Shown one piece after another: positions 30,511 through 38,548 of a stretch of DNA of 64,000 bases (its first letter is position 1; the number at the start of each line of letters is the position of its first letter). Under the pieces are notes generated by a model. The model searched no databases, was not told the origin of the DNA, and was given only the letters and a program-made list of their open reading frames with translations. The position numbers and the translations under genes are program-made. Source of the DNA: Paracidovorax cattleyae (lineage in GTDB: Bacteria > Pseudomonadota > Gammaproteobacteria > Burkholderiales > Burkholderiaceae_C); assembly GCF_900104515.1 (NCBI RefSeq), contig NZ_FNJL01000018.1, positions 49,234 through 113,233 of the forward strand. Direction: 5' to 3'.

Positions 30511-31169
30511 ACCTGCATTTCCCGGGGCTGGCGGAGCCGTCCGCGCCCTCGTCCCCGGCCGCGCAGGCACGCCGCGCCGCGCTGGTGCTGCATGGCATGG
30601 CGCCCGCGGACCGTGCCTGGGTGCTGGAACGCATGGCGCCCTCGCAGCGCGATGCGCTGCAGGCATTGCTCTCTGAACTGCAAGCGCTCGGCATCCCGCC
30701 CGATCCGGCCGGCCTGGACGCACTGGCGACCGCTGCGCCCGACTCGGTCGCCGCCGCGCCGCTGCCAACTGGCAATGCGGCATCCTCCCCGCCGGAGGCC
30801 GACCTGCTGATGGCGCTGGGCGCTCCGGGCGTCGCGGCACTTGCGCGCGCCTGGCGCGCCCAGCCTCCCCTGATGGTGGCGCAGGCCCTGTGCCTGCGTC
30901 CCTGGCCCTGGCGCGCCGCGCTGCTGGAGCAGTTGCCGGCCCTCCAGCGCCGGCGCGTGACGGACCTGCTGGGCACTGTTTCCAGCGGACCCTCCACCGC
31001 CCCCGCCCTGGCCTCCGCCATGCTGGACGGCATGCGGCACTGCTGCGATGCGCCTGCGGTGGCGGCGGCCGGTGCAGTGCAGGGCGATGGCCGGCCTGCC
31101 GGACACCGGGCCCATGGCCGGTTCGGCGGCTGGCGCTGGCCCTGGCGGCGCAAGGAGGGCGGGGCATGA
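30507..31169 (+). CDS. Unusual protein at the fliG position (diverged or reduced FliG)
   Basis: A 220-residue protein encoded where fliG normally lies, between fliF and fliH. Canonical FliG has about 330 residues. The first 80 residues (ARRAALVLHGMAPADRAWVL, LQALLSELQALGIP) weakly recall the FliG N-terminal fold. No EHPQ motif of the middle domain and no charged torque helix of the C-terminal domain is visible. The last 40 residues are Gly/Arg/Trp-rich (RFGGWRWPWRRKEGGA). It overlaps fliF and fliH by 4 bases each, so it is clearly part of the operon. It could be a linker between MS ring and FliH/SpoA proteins. I cannot show homology by eye. Confidence 0.6.
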   Translation: MNLHFPGLAEPSAPSSPAAQARRAALVLHGMAPADRAWVLERMAPSQRDALQALLSELQALGIPPDPAGLDALATAAPDSVAAAPLPTGNAASSPPEADLLMALGAPGVAALARAWRAQPPLMVAQALCLRPWPWRAALLEQLPALQRRRVTDLLGTVSSGPSTAPALASAMLDGMRHCCDAPAVAAAGAVQGDGRPAGHRAHGRFGGWRWPWRRKEGGA

Positions 31170-32152
31170 GCGACGACATGAAGATCCTGCGCTCCGCCGC
31201 ATGGCACGGGCAGGCCGTTGCCGTGGGCAGGCCCCGTGGCGCGGGAGCCGGGCATGCCGCGGCCGTGGCCGTGCCCGCGGCCACGCTGCCGCCGGCGGCC
31301 CTGGCCGAAGCCGCTGTATCCGCTCCGCGCCGTACCGCATCCCATGGACTGGCCGCAGGTCCGGACCGGGCAGCCATGCCTTCCGCGGCCGCACCGGGCG
31401 GCGCTCCTGCCGCCGAAGTCCCGGCCCAGGACCTCGCCCGCCTGCAGGCCCAATGGAAGGAAGAGGGGCGGCGCGCAGGGCACGCGCAAGGCCTGGCCGA
31501 GGGCCGCCGCATGGTGGACGAAGACATCCAGGCGCGGGCAGAGGTGCTGGCCCGCGATGTGGTGGCCGGGCAGGTGCGCGAGGCCATGGAACAGGTGCGC
31601 GCCTCGGAGCAGGCACAGAAACACAGCGAGGCGCAGGAGCGGCAGTCCGCCGCGCAGGAGGTGGCCCGGCGCACCGAACGCCTGGAACAGCTGGCCGGAC
31701 AGCTCGCGCAGGAATGGACACGGTTCCTGCAGGGCGCGGAAGACGACATGCTGGACATCGTTTTCGAGGCCGTCTGCCGCATCGCCGGAGACCGTGCCGT
31801 CACCCGCGACGGCGCACGGGAACTGCTGGCCCGGTCGCTGCAGGCGTGGCACGGGCGGCATCCGCTGAGCGTGCACCTGCACCCGGACGACGCGGCGATG
31901 CTCAGGGAGGATGCCCCCACGCTGGAAGCGCTGGCGTCGCGGGGATTCGATGCCGGGCGCGAGAGCGTGCGCTGGGTGGCCGACCCGGAGGTCCGCATGG
32001 GCGGCTGCCTGCTGCGTTCCGCGGAAGGCGCGCTGGACGCCCGGCTGGAACGGCAACTGCAGGCCGTGGCGGCACGGTTGGCCAAGACGCGCGCCGAGCG
32101 CCGGCAGCAGGCCATCGGCGCCGATGTCTCCGCGGGCAGGGACGCGGCATGA
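31166..32152 (+). CDS. fliH: Flagellar-type stator/ATPase regulator FliH
   Basis: A 328-residue protein. An Ala/Pro-rich N-terminal stretch of about 90 residues precedes the helical region with the repeated-Gly pattern AGHAQGLAEGRRMVDEDIQA and a long coiled coil, then the conserved end (DMLDIVFEAVCRIAGDRAVT, RWVADPEVRMGGCLLRSAEG ALDARLERQL in two parts). FliH dimers hold FliI to the export gate and to SpoA proteins. It is longer than usual FliH (about 230). Overlaps both neighbours by 4 bases. Confidence 0.88.
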   Translation: MSDDMKILRSAAWHGQAVAVGRPRGAGAGHAAAVAVPAATLPPAALAEAAVSAPRRTASHGLAAGPDRAAMPSAAAPGGAPAAEVPAQDLARLQAQWKEEGRRAGHAQGLAEGRRMVDEDIQARAEVLARDVVAGQVREAMEQVRASEQAQKHSEAQERQSAAQEVARRTERLEQLAGQLAQEWTRFLQGAEDDMLDIVFEAVCRIAGDRAVTRDGARELLARSLQAWHGRHPLSVHLHPDDAAMLREDAPTLEALASRGFDAGRESVRWVADPEVRMGGCLLRSAEGALDARLERQLQAVAARLAKTRAERRQQAIGADVSAGRDAA

Positions 32153-33636
32153 ACGCCCGGTTGCCCATCCCGCTGGCCGGATTGGCGTCCTATCGGGACG
32201 CCGTGCGCGACGCCGAGTTGACGCGGCGCATCGGCTGGGTGCGCCATATGCAGGGGCTGGCCATCGAGTCCCAGGGACCGGATGCGACCGTGGGCGAGTT
32301 GTGCCGCATCCAGCCACGCTCCGACTCTGCTGAAGATCGGCATGCCGGTGGTGGCGTGCTCGCCGAGGTGGTCGGCCTGAGCGGCGACCGCCTCACGCTG
32401 ATGCCCTACGGCAGCCTGCAGGGCGTGGCCGCGGGGGCGGAAGTGGTCGCGCTCGGCCGCCGTTCGGATTTCGGCGTGGGCCCGGGCCTGCTGGGCCGGG
32501 TGATCGACGGCTTCGGGCACGCGCTCGATGGCCTGCCCGATCCGGTCGCGCCTGTCATGCGCCCCTTGCATGCACGGCCGCTCAATCCCCTGCAGCGCCC
32601 CCGCATCCACCGGGTGCTGCAGACGGGCGTGCGTTCACTCGATGGGCTGCTGACGCTGGGCCAGGGGCAGCGCGTGGGCATCTTCGCGGGAAGCGGCGTG
32701 GGCAAGAGCACGCTGCTGGGCATGATCGCCCGACATGTCAGTGCCGACGTCAACGTGATCGCGCTCATCGGCGAGCGCGGCCGGGAGGTGAAGGAGTTCA
32801 TCGACAAGCAGCTGGGCGAAGGCCTGAAGCGCTCGGTCGTCGTCGTGGCGACCTCCGACCAGCCTGCGATGGCGCGGATCCGCGCGGCGCATGCCGCCGT
32901 GACCATTGCGGAGTATTTCCGCGACGCAGGGCAGCAGGTGCTGCTCACCATGGATTCGGTCACCCGCCTGGCCATGGCGCGGCGCGAGGTGGGCCTGGCG
33001 GCCGGCGAGCCACCCACCGCCCGCGGCTACACGCCATCCGTGTTCGCGGAGCTGCCCCAGCTGTGCGAACGCTGCGGGACGGCCCCTTCGGGCGGGGCCA
33101 TCACGGCGCTGCTCACCGTCCTCGTCGAGGGCGACGACATGAACGAGCCCATCGCCGACAGCCTGCGTTCCATCCTGGATGGCCACATCGTGCTGTCGCG
33201 CGACATTGCGCACGAAGGGCGCTACCCCGCCATCGATGTGCTGCGCAGCGCGAGCCGGCTGCTGCCGGACCTGACCACTGCCGAGGAGCGGGAACTGGTC
33301 TCCGACGCGGTGCGCCACCTCGCGCTGTTGCACCGCAACCGCCAGCTGGTGGACATCGGCGCCTACGAAAAGGGCGCGAACCCCGAGCTGGACCAGGCCC
33401 TGGCGCTCGCTCCCGCACTGCAGGCATGGCTGTGCCAGCAGGAAGGCGGCGTGCCGCGCGCGGAAGGCCTGCGTGCCCTGCGCGCGCTGCTGTGGCCCGA
33501 CCGGCCACCGGCTGCCAATCCCGCCGCCGTTCCCGCGCCTTCGCCCCCCGCGAAACCGGCCGCAGCGGCCGCGCAGAACCTGCCGCACAAGTTCAGCTAT
33601 TCGCTGGGCGCCGCGGCCAAGGGAGGCCAGCGATGA
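32149..33636 (+). CDS. fliI: Flagellar-type export ATPase FliI
   Basis: A 495-residue F1-like ATPase. Walker A is AGSGVGKST at residues 180-188; Walker B is VLLTMDSVTR near 265; the ERGREV and DMNEPIADSLRSILDGHIVL motifs identify the T3S ATPase family. C-terminal to the ATPase core, about 35 residues rich in Pro and Ala extend the protein beyond the usual 440-460. It energises unfolding and chaperone release during export. Overlaps fliH and fliJ by 4 bases. Confidence 0.96.
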   Translation: MNARLPIPLAGLASYRDAVRDAELTRRIGWVRHMQGLAIESQGPDATVGELCRIQPRSDSAEDRHAGGGVLAEVVGLSGDRLTLMPYGSLQGVAAGAEVVALGRRSDFGVGPGLLGRVIDGFGHALDGLPDPVAPVMRPLHARPLNPLQRPRIHRVLQTGVRSLDGLLTLGQGQRVGIFAGSGVGKSTLLGMIARHVSADVNVIALIGERGREVKEFIDKQLGEGLKRSVVVVATSDQPAMARIRAAHAAVTIAEYFRDAGQQVLLTMDSVTRLAMARREVGLAAGEPPTARGYTPSVFAELPQLCERCGTAPSGGAITALLTVLVEGDDMNEPIADSLRSILDGHIVLSRDIAHEGRYPAIDVLRSASRLLPDLTTAEERELVSDAVRHLALLHRNRQLVDIGAYEKGANPELDQALALAPALQAWLCQQEGGVPRAEGLRALRALLWPDRPPAANPAAVPAPSPPAKPAAAAAQNLPHKFSYSLGAAAKGGQR

Positions 33637-34148
33637 CGCGGACCGCGGCCCCCGCGCCGGCCTCCGTGGACCTGCGCGGCTTCACCTATCCGCTGGAGCC
33701 CTACCTGCGCAAGCAGGAGTGGCAGCTCGAGCGCCTGGAAGCCCGGCTGGCCCGGTTGCTGCAGGACATTGCCACGGCGGTGGAGCAGGGCCGCGCGCTG
33801 CAGGCGCAGTTCGACGCCCAGGCGCAGCAGATGCAGCAGTGGACGCAGGCGCGGCTGGACCCCCGCCTGCACCAGCGCGGGCTCGTCTATCTGGCGGATG
33901 CACGCCGCGGCATCGCGGACCACGCCCGCGAACTCGAAGCGCTGCACGCACAGCGGGTGGCGCTGAAGGCCGAGTGCATCGCCCAGCAGCGCATGATCGA
34001 CGGGCTGCAGGAACACCGCGCGGATGCCGTGCGCGACTATGCGCAGGAAGCGGTCCGCCTGGCGGCCGCAGAAGCGGACCGCGACTGGATCGGCCGGATG
34101 GCGCTGCGCGCTTCATCGCCCACCCGCGCGCCGGAGGTGATGGAGTGA
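33633..34148 (+). CDS. fliJ: Flagellar-type central stalk protein FliJ
   Basis: A 171-residue, almost wholly coiled-coil protein (YLRKQEWQLERLEARLARLL, ARRGIADHARELEALHAQRV, LKAECIAQQRMIDGLQEHR). The position after fliI and the length agree with FliJ/SctO, the stalk that links the ATPase ring to FlhA. Sequence identity in this family is low, so the call rests on position and architecture. Overlaps fliI by 4 bases and the next gene by 4 bases (GTGA). Confidence 0.82.
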   Translation: MTRTAAPAPASVDLRGFTYPLEPYLRKQEWQLERLEARLARLLQDIATAVEQGRALQAQFDAQAQQMQQWTQARLDPRLHQRGLVYLADARRGIADHARELEALHAQRVALKAECIAQQRMIDGLQEHRADAVRDYAQEAVRLAAAEADRDWIGRMALRASSPTRAPEVME

Positions 34149-35284
34149 GCGGCATCGACACGGCCATGGCGGGCCTGCTCGCAGGCCCGGGCGCCCGCGG
34201 TGCACGGGATGCGGCCGAAGGTCGCGAACCGCCGGGGCTTTCGCCGTCCCTGCGGCAGGCGTGGCTGCGCGAGATGGAGCGCGCCCAACTGGCCGGGTGG
34301 TTTCAGCCTTTCAACCCGGCGGCCGCACCGCAGCCCTCCGGCGCGGCGGTGCGGCCGGCCCAGGGGCTGCCCACCGCGTACCGGACGATGCCCGAGCCCC
34401 CGGCAGACCGGGGTGGCGCGCCGGCCTCGCCCTCCGGGGCGGCTGCGTCGCGCTCCGGAGCGGATGCGCCAGGCACCGCATCCGCCAGCCATTCCGTGGC
34501 CGCCAATGGCGTTGCCGGACCGGCGCATGCCGGTGACGGTGCCGCGGGCGTGCCGGACCGGGACGGGAGCGACGGCATGCGTGCGGCGCCTGCCCCGGGT
34601 GCCGGCGGTGACCCATGGCCGCATCCGGCCGCGGCCGGCGCATCCGCGCCGATGCCCCTGGCCGGTGCGTTCGCGGGCCGCGGCGCTGCGGCATCCGCAG
34701 GGATCGCTGCCGCTGACCAGGCCACGGCGGCCATCGGCAGCGGCGCCGTGGACAGGGCGGCAGCCATCGTGGAGCCCGCAGTAGTGCCTGCCTGGCGGCC
34801 GGATGGCGTGCGTCCTCTGGCGACGCCGCTACCGGCGGCACTGGCGGCTGCCTCCACGTCCGCGCCCCCGGAGCCCGGCGACGGTCCCGCGGAGCACAGC
34901 GGCCGTACCGCGCCGGGCACTGCACCGGGCGCCGCACGCGCCCTGCCTGCCGAAGCGCAGCGCCACGCCGGCATGCGGGTCCATGCCCAGTGGTCCGATG
35001 CGGGCGCACAGCTCTGGCTCGGGATGGACGGCACCGCGGACCAGGTCGGCTTCCAGGCCGCCGCCGTCGTTCCTTCGCTGGAGCGCGCCCTGCGCGAGCA
35101 GGGGCAGCGGCTGGTGCGCGTGGTCTGCAATGGCCGCGTGGTGTTCGACGCCTTCGCGCCGGCCTCGCGGCAAACCACCGGGCCGTCCCGCTTCACCGAT
35201 GTGTTTTCCACCGCCGCGCAGCGCATCGCGCCGCGTGCGCGCAACGTTTTTTCTTCTTCCATTTTCCAGGAGGGCAACCCATGA
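34145..35284 (+). CDS. fliK: FliK-like hook-length ruler
   Basis: A 379-residue protein starting with GTG overlapping the fliJ stop. Residues 40-260 are low-complexity, rich in Ala, Pro and Gly, as in FliK rulers. The C-terminal domain (GMRVHAQWSDAGAQLWLGMD, AVVPSLERALREQGQRLVRV) resembles the substrate-switch domain of FliK/SctP, but is short and the usual LRLxPEELG motif is not present. Location between fliJ and flgD supports the role. With an intact NPTH in FlhB it implies a length-controlled hook and a specificity switch. Confidence 0.75.
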   Translation: MSGIDTAMAGLLAGPGARGARDAAEGREPPGLSPSLRQAWLREMERAQLAGWFQPFNPAAAPQPSGAAVRPAQGLPTAYRTMPEPPADRGGAPASPSGAAASRSGADAPGTASASHSVAANGVAGPAHAGDGAAGVPDRDGSDGMRAAPAPGAGGDPWPHPAAAGASAPMPLAGAFAGRGAAASAGIAAADQATAAIGSGAVDRAAAIVEPAVVPAWRPDGVRPLATPLPAALAAASTSAPPEPGDGPAEHSGRTAPGTAPGAARALPAEAQRHAGMRVHAQWSDAGAQLWLGMDGTADQVGFQAAAVVPSLERALREQGQRLVRVVCNGRVVFDAFAPASRQTTGPSRFTDVFSTAAQRIAPRARNVFSSSIFQEGNP

Positions 35285-35679
35285 GCATCAACGGCATCAG
35301 CAGCGCGACACCCAGCCTGCGCGCCAACGCGCTGGGCCAGGAGGACTTCATGAAGATCCTGCTGACCCAGCTCACCTACCAGGACCCCATGAAGCCGATG
35401 GACAACCAGCAGTTCATGGCCCAGATGGCCCAGTTCACGAGCCTGGAGCAGACGCAGCAGCTCAACAGCAAGATCGCCACGCTGATCGGCAACCAGGCGG
35501 CGCTGCAGTCGGTCGGGCTGATCGGGCGCACCGTGGATGTGAGCTCCACCAGCGGCACGCTGACGGGCACGGTGGTGTCGTTGTCGCTGTCGGGCGAGTC
35601 GCCGCTGATCACGCTGCGCACCAGCGCCGGATCCACCCTGCAGGACATCAGCCTGAGCCAGATCCTGGCCGTGCGCTGA
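35281..35679 (+). CDS. flgD: Hook cap scaffold FlgD, short form
   Basis: A 132-residue protein with the conserved FlgD N-terminal half: ALGQEDFMKILLTQLTYQDP, PMDNQQFMAQMAQFTSLEQT. FlgD usually exceeds 200 residues and has a C-terminal Ig-like/tudor pair that forms the cap; here only a short beta segment follows (LIGRTVDVSSTSGTLTGTVV to ISLSQILAVR). A strong Shine-Dalgarno (aggaggg) is present. The reduced cap might reflect a different hook structure. Confidence 0.9.
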   Translation: MSINGISSATPSLRANALGQEDFMKILLTQLTYQDPMKPMDNQQFMAQMAQFTSLEQTQQLNSKIATLIGNQAALQSVGLIGRTVDVSSTSGTLTGTVVSLSLSGESPLITLRTSAGSTLQDISLSQILAVR

Positions 35680-35714
35680 GCACCCGCTTCCTCCCAGGAA
35701 TCCAAGGAGTTTCC

Positions 35715-36890
35715 ATGATCGAGTCCATCTACGTCGGCATGACGGGCCTCTCCAGCTTCTCGCGAGGGCTGCGGGTGATCGCCAACAACACCACCAACCT
35801 CAACACCCCCGGGTTCAAGAGCTCCTCGCTGCGCTTCTCGGACGCCTTCTATGCCGGCGGCGGCTACGCCGGCCGGCAGTTCGGCCAGATGGGCTACGGC
35901 GTGAGCACCATGGGCACGTCGATGTCCTTCAAGTCCGGAGAACTGCGGCAGACGGGCAACGGCCTGGACCTCGCCATCGACGGCCAGGGCATGTTCATGC
36001 TCAAGGGCGCCGACGGCAGCATCCGCTATACCCGCGCGGGGCAGTTCCAGTTCAACCGCGATGGCACGCTCGTCACCCAGGGCACCGGTGCCCGGGTGAT
36101 GGGCGTCGGCGCGGATGGCGCCCCTTCGGAAATCAGCATCGCCAACCTGAAGACCTCCGCGGGCAAGGCGACGGCGGTGGCCAAATTCACCGGCAACCTG
36201 TCGAGCGCCGGCACCGACCAGACCGTGAGCGGCGTGCGTGTGTACGACGCCGCGGGCGGCGAGCACCTGCTGAGCGTCAAGCTGACCAACACCAACAGCA
36301 CGACTCCGGGCAGCTGGAAGGTCGAGCTGATGGACGGCAGCACGCTGGTCGGTACCAGCCAGCTGATCTTTCAGGACGGCAAGCCCACCGCGGCCACGTC
36401 CAAGCTGTCGTTCACGTACACGCCGGCGGGGCAGGCCGCCGTGCCGCTGACGCTCGACTTCAGCGCGGACGTCACCTCCTTCGCGTCGGGCACGCTGTCC
36501 ACCCTCGCATTCGCGTCGCAGGACGGCTTCGCCCCGGCCGAACTGAGCTCCGCATCCTTCGATGCCACCGGGACCCTGGTCCTGACCTACGCGAATGGGC
36601 AGACCGCCAAGGGGGCGCGCCTGTCCCTGGGCCGCTTCGACACCAACGAGGCCGTGGGCTCCGCCGGGGACAACGAATTCGAGGCGCTCGACGGCAGCGC
36701 CTGGCACACGGGCGTGGCCGGCGGTGCCTTCGGATCGGTGCGCTCCGGCTATATCGAAATCTCGAACGTCGATCTGTCGCAGGAATTCAGCGACCTCGTC
36801 ATCATGCAGCGCGGCTACCAGGCCAGCTCCCAGGTCATCTCGACCGCCAACGAGATGCTGCAGGAGCTCTTTTCCATGAAGAGCCGCTAA
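35715..36890 (+). CDS. flgE: Hook protein FlgE
   Basis: A 391-residue hook protein. The N-terminus IESIYVGMTGLSSFSRGLRV with NTTNLNTPGFKSSSLRFSDA and the C-terminus YIEISNVDLSQEFSDLVIMQ with RGYQASSQVISTANEMLQEL are the coiled-coil halves of FlgE. The centre (about 70-340) forms the exposed D1/D2 domains: AIDGQGMFMLKGADGSIRYT, then a FlgD-like beta region. Shine-Dalgarno aaggag precedes the ATG. It is the last axial protein encoded in the window; flgK, flgL and a filament gene are not seen. Confidence 0.94.
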   Translation: MIESIYVGMTGLSSFSRGLRVIANNTTNLNTPGFKSSSLRFSDAFYAGGGYAGRQFGQMGYGVSTMGTSMSFKSGELRQTGNGLDLAIDGQGMFMLKGADGSIRYTRAGQFQFNRDGTLVTQGTGARVMGVGADGAPSEISIANLKTSAGKATAVAKFTGNLSSAGTDQTVSGVRVYDAAGGEHLLSVKLTNTNSTTPGSWKVELMDGSTLVGTSQLIFQDGKPTAATSKLSFTYTPAGQAAVPLTLDFSADVTSFASGTLSTLAFASQDGFAPAELSSASFDATGTLVLTYANGQTAKGARLSLGRFDTNEAVGSAGDNEFEALDGSAWHTGVAGGAFGSVRSGYIEISNVDLSQEFSDLVIMQRGYQASSQVISTANEMLQELFSMKSR

Positions 36891-36893
36891 GCC

Positions 36894-37718
36894 ATGGATG
36901 CCAGGACGGATCGGCCGCCGCAGGCCGGGGAGTGGCTGTCGCCGGAAGCCTCGCGCACGCAGGCCAGGCCGCTGCGCGCCTGGAGCGCCGCCCGGCAGGC
37001 GGTGGTGCGCGATGCCTGCCAGGCCGCCTATGGCGCATGGTGCCGCGACTGGGGACTGGCGCAGGCGCCGGTGCAGGTGCAGGTCGTGGAAGCCGGCATG
37101 GCCCCGGATGCGCCGGGCCTCGCCGCCGCTGCGCAGGCGCTGCGCGGTTGGCTGTTCGGCGACGCCGCGGCGTCCAGCGCGGCCGAGGGGCCGGACATGG
37201 CCGCCGACATCGCTGCACAGGCCTGGTCGGCCCTGCAGTCCGTGCTGGAGGAACTGGCCCCCGAGGCACGCGAATCCCGGCAAGCCGCCGAGGCACCTGC
37301 CGCCTGGTCCGGCGCATTGGCCGTGCTGTTTCCATGGGGCGGCAAACCCTGGGCCTGGCGCCTGGACGGCGACCGCGTGGCGGCATTGCTGGGCCGGCAT
37401 GAACCTCCCTCCTCCGGCGGCGCGGCACGCACCGGGAAGGAACCTGCCACGCCGCGCTGCGCGCTGGTGCCGCTCGACCAGGCCCTGCGCGGCCACCGCG
37501 TGGCGATGCACATCCATCTGCAGCCGCTCACCCTGAGCCTGGGACAGTTGCAGTCGCTGGCCGTGGGCGACGTGATCGCGCTCGACCACCCGCTGGCGGC
37601 GCCTGCCGCCGCCCGGCTCGCGGCCTCCGGCTCCGCCACCCCCCAGCCGCTGTGCGAGGCCTGGCTCGGGCAGTCCGGCGGCCGCCTGGCAGTCGAACTC
37701 CATCCCGACGCTTCCTGA
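36894..37718 (+). CDS. SpoA-domain protein at the fliM position (FliM/SctQ-like)
   Basis: A 274-residue protein. Only the last 75 residues are recognisable: VAMHIHLQPLTLSLGQLQSL, AVGDVIALDHPL and LCEAWLGQSGGRLAVELHP form a SpoA domain. Residues 1-195 contain no CheC-like middle domain and no N-terminal CheY-binding motif of FliM. The layout (novel N-terminal part plus SpoA) matches injectisome SctQ better than a switch FliM. It starts 3 bases after flgE and precedes a second SpoA protein, FliN. It likely forms part of a cytosolic sorting platform rather than a rotary switch. Confidence 0.7.
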   Translation: MDARTDRPPQAGEWLSPEASRTQARPLRAWSAARQAVVRDACQAAYGAWCRDWGLAQAPVQVQVVEAGMAPDAPGLAAAAQALRGWLFGDAAASSAAEGPDMAADIAAQAWSALQSVLEELAPEARESRQAAEAPAAWSGALAVLFPWGGKPWAWRLDGDRVAALLGRHEPPSSGGAARTGKEPATPRCALVPLDQALRGHRVAMHIHLQPLTLSLGQLQSLAVGDVIALDHPLAAPAAARLAASGSATPQPLCEAWLGQSGGRLAVELHPDAS

Positions 37719-37746
37719 ACCGTTTTCCGTTTTTTTGCTCTTCCGT

Positions 37747-38136
37747 ATGCCGCAATCCTCCTCGACCCCGGGCACCGTGCCCACCCCGGCCCCGTCCGGC
37801 ACCGCGCCGCAGGTGCAGCCCATCGCGCTTCCACCGCTCGCCGAACCCGCAGCCACCGCTGCCACGGAGCCGCTGCTCCCCAGCTTCCAGCCCCTGCACC
37901 AGGTCCGGACCACGCTGCAGGTCTGCGTCGGTTCCGCCACCGTGGCGGTCGGCGATCTGCTCGCGGCCCAGGCGCAGCAGGTGCTGGTGCTGGACCGCGG
38001 CGTGGACCAGCCCGTGGATCTCGTGCTGGAAGGGCAGGTGGTGGCGCGGGGGCTGCTGGTGGCCGTGGGCGACCGGTTCGCCGTGAAGCTCACCGAACTC
38101 CCTGCGCCCCTCAGCCTGCAGCCTTCGGCCGCTTGA
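37747..38136 (+). CDS. fliN: FliN-like SpoA protein
   Basis: A 129-residue protein. The Pro/Ala-rich first 45 residues are probably disordered. The SpoA domain follows: LQVCVGSATVAVGDLLAAQA, LVLDRGVDQPVDLVLEGQVV, ARGLLVAVGDRFAVKLTELP. FliN pairs with FliM and binds FliH. The leader (GTTTTCCGTTTTTTTGCTC) is T-rich with no Shine-Dalgarno. The ATG at 37747 is preferred to an upstream TTG. Confidence 0.88.
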   Translation: MPQSSSTPGTVPTPAPSGTAPQVQPIALPPLAEPAATAATEPLLPSFQPLHQVRTTLQVCVGSATVAVGDLLAAQAQQVLVLDRGVDQPVDLVLEGQVVARGLLVAVGDRFAVKLTELPAPLSLQPSAA

Positions 38137-38140
38137 CGCC

Positions 38141-38548
38141 ATGGCATTGCCGGAATCGATCCCGCTGCGCCGGGAGCCCGAAGGCGCGGGCGCGCCGGTC
38201 CCCGCGGCGGAACTGGCCTGGATGGGGGTGTTCGTCTTATTGATCGCGCTGAGCGTGGTTGCCTGGCGCAAGCACCGGGCCCGGAGCGGAACGCCACCGG
38301 CGCCCGCGGCCCGCGGATCGCTGGGCCGCTGGATGGCCCGCGTGCAGCAGCGCTCCGGACGGGCCGTGGAACTGGTCTCCAGCACGCGCCTCACGCCCCA
38401 GCACAGCCTGCACGAGGTGCAGTGGCAGGGACGCCGTCTGCTGGTCGGCTGCGCGCCGCAATCGATCTCCGTGCTGTCGGAGTCGCCCGCGCCCGGGGCG
38501 GCCGAGCCCGGCCACCCGGATCCGCTGGCGGCGGAGGTGCGATCTTGA
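38141..38548 (+). CDS. fliO: FliO-like export gate assembly protein
   Basis: A 135-residue protein with one membrane segment at about 25-42 (LAWMGVFVLLIALSVVAW) and a small cytosolic domain (VELVSSTRLTPQHSLHEVQW, QGRRLLVGCAPQSISVLSES), the usual FliO arrangement. FliO helps FliP fold into the gate. It precedes fliP and overlaps its start, which supports the call in a family with low sequence identity. Confidence 0.85.
   Translation: MALPESIPLRREPEGAGAPVPAAELAWMGVFVLLIALSVVAWRKHRARSGTPPAPAARGSLGRWMARVQQRSGRAVELVSSTRLTPQHSLHEVQWQGRRLLVGCAPQSISVLSESPAPGAAEPGHPDPLAAEVRS

Noticed and set aside
28864..32610. A 1,248-codon minus-strand frame opposite fliF to fliI
   Set aside because: The plus strand holds well recognised FliF, FliH and FliI with overlapping starts; the minus frame has no motifs.
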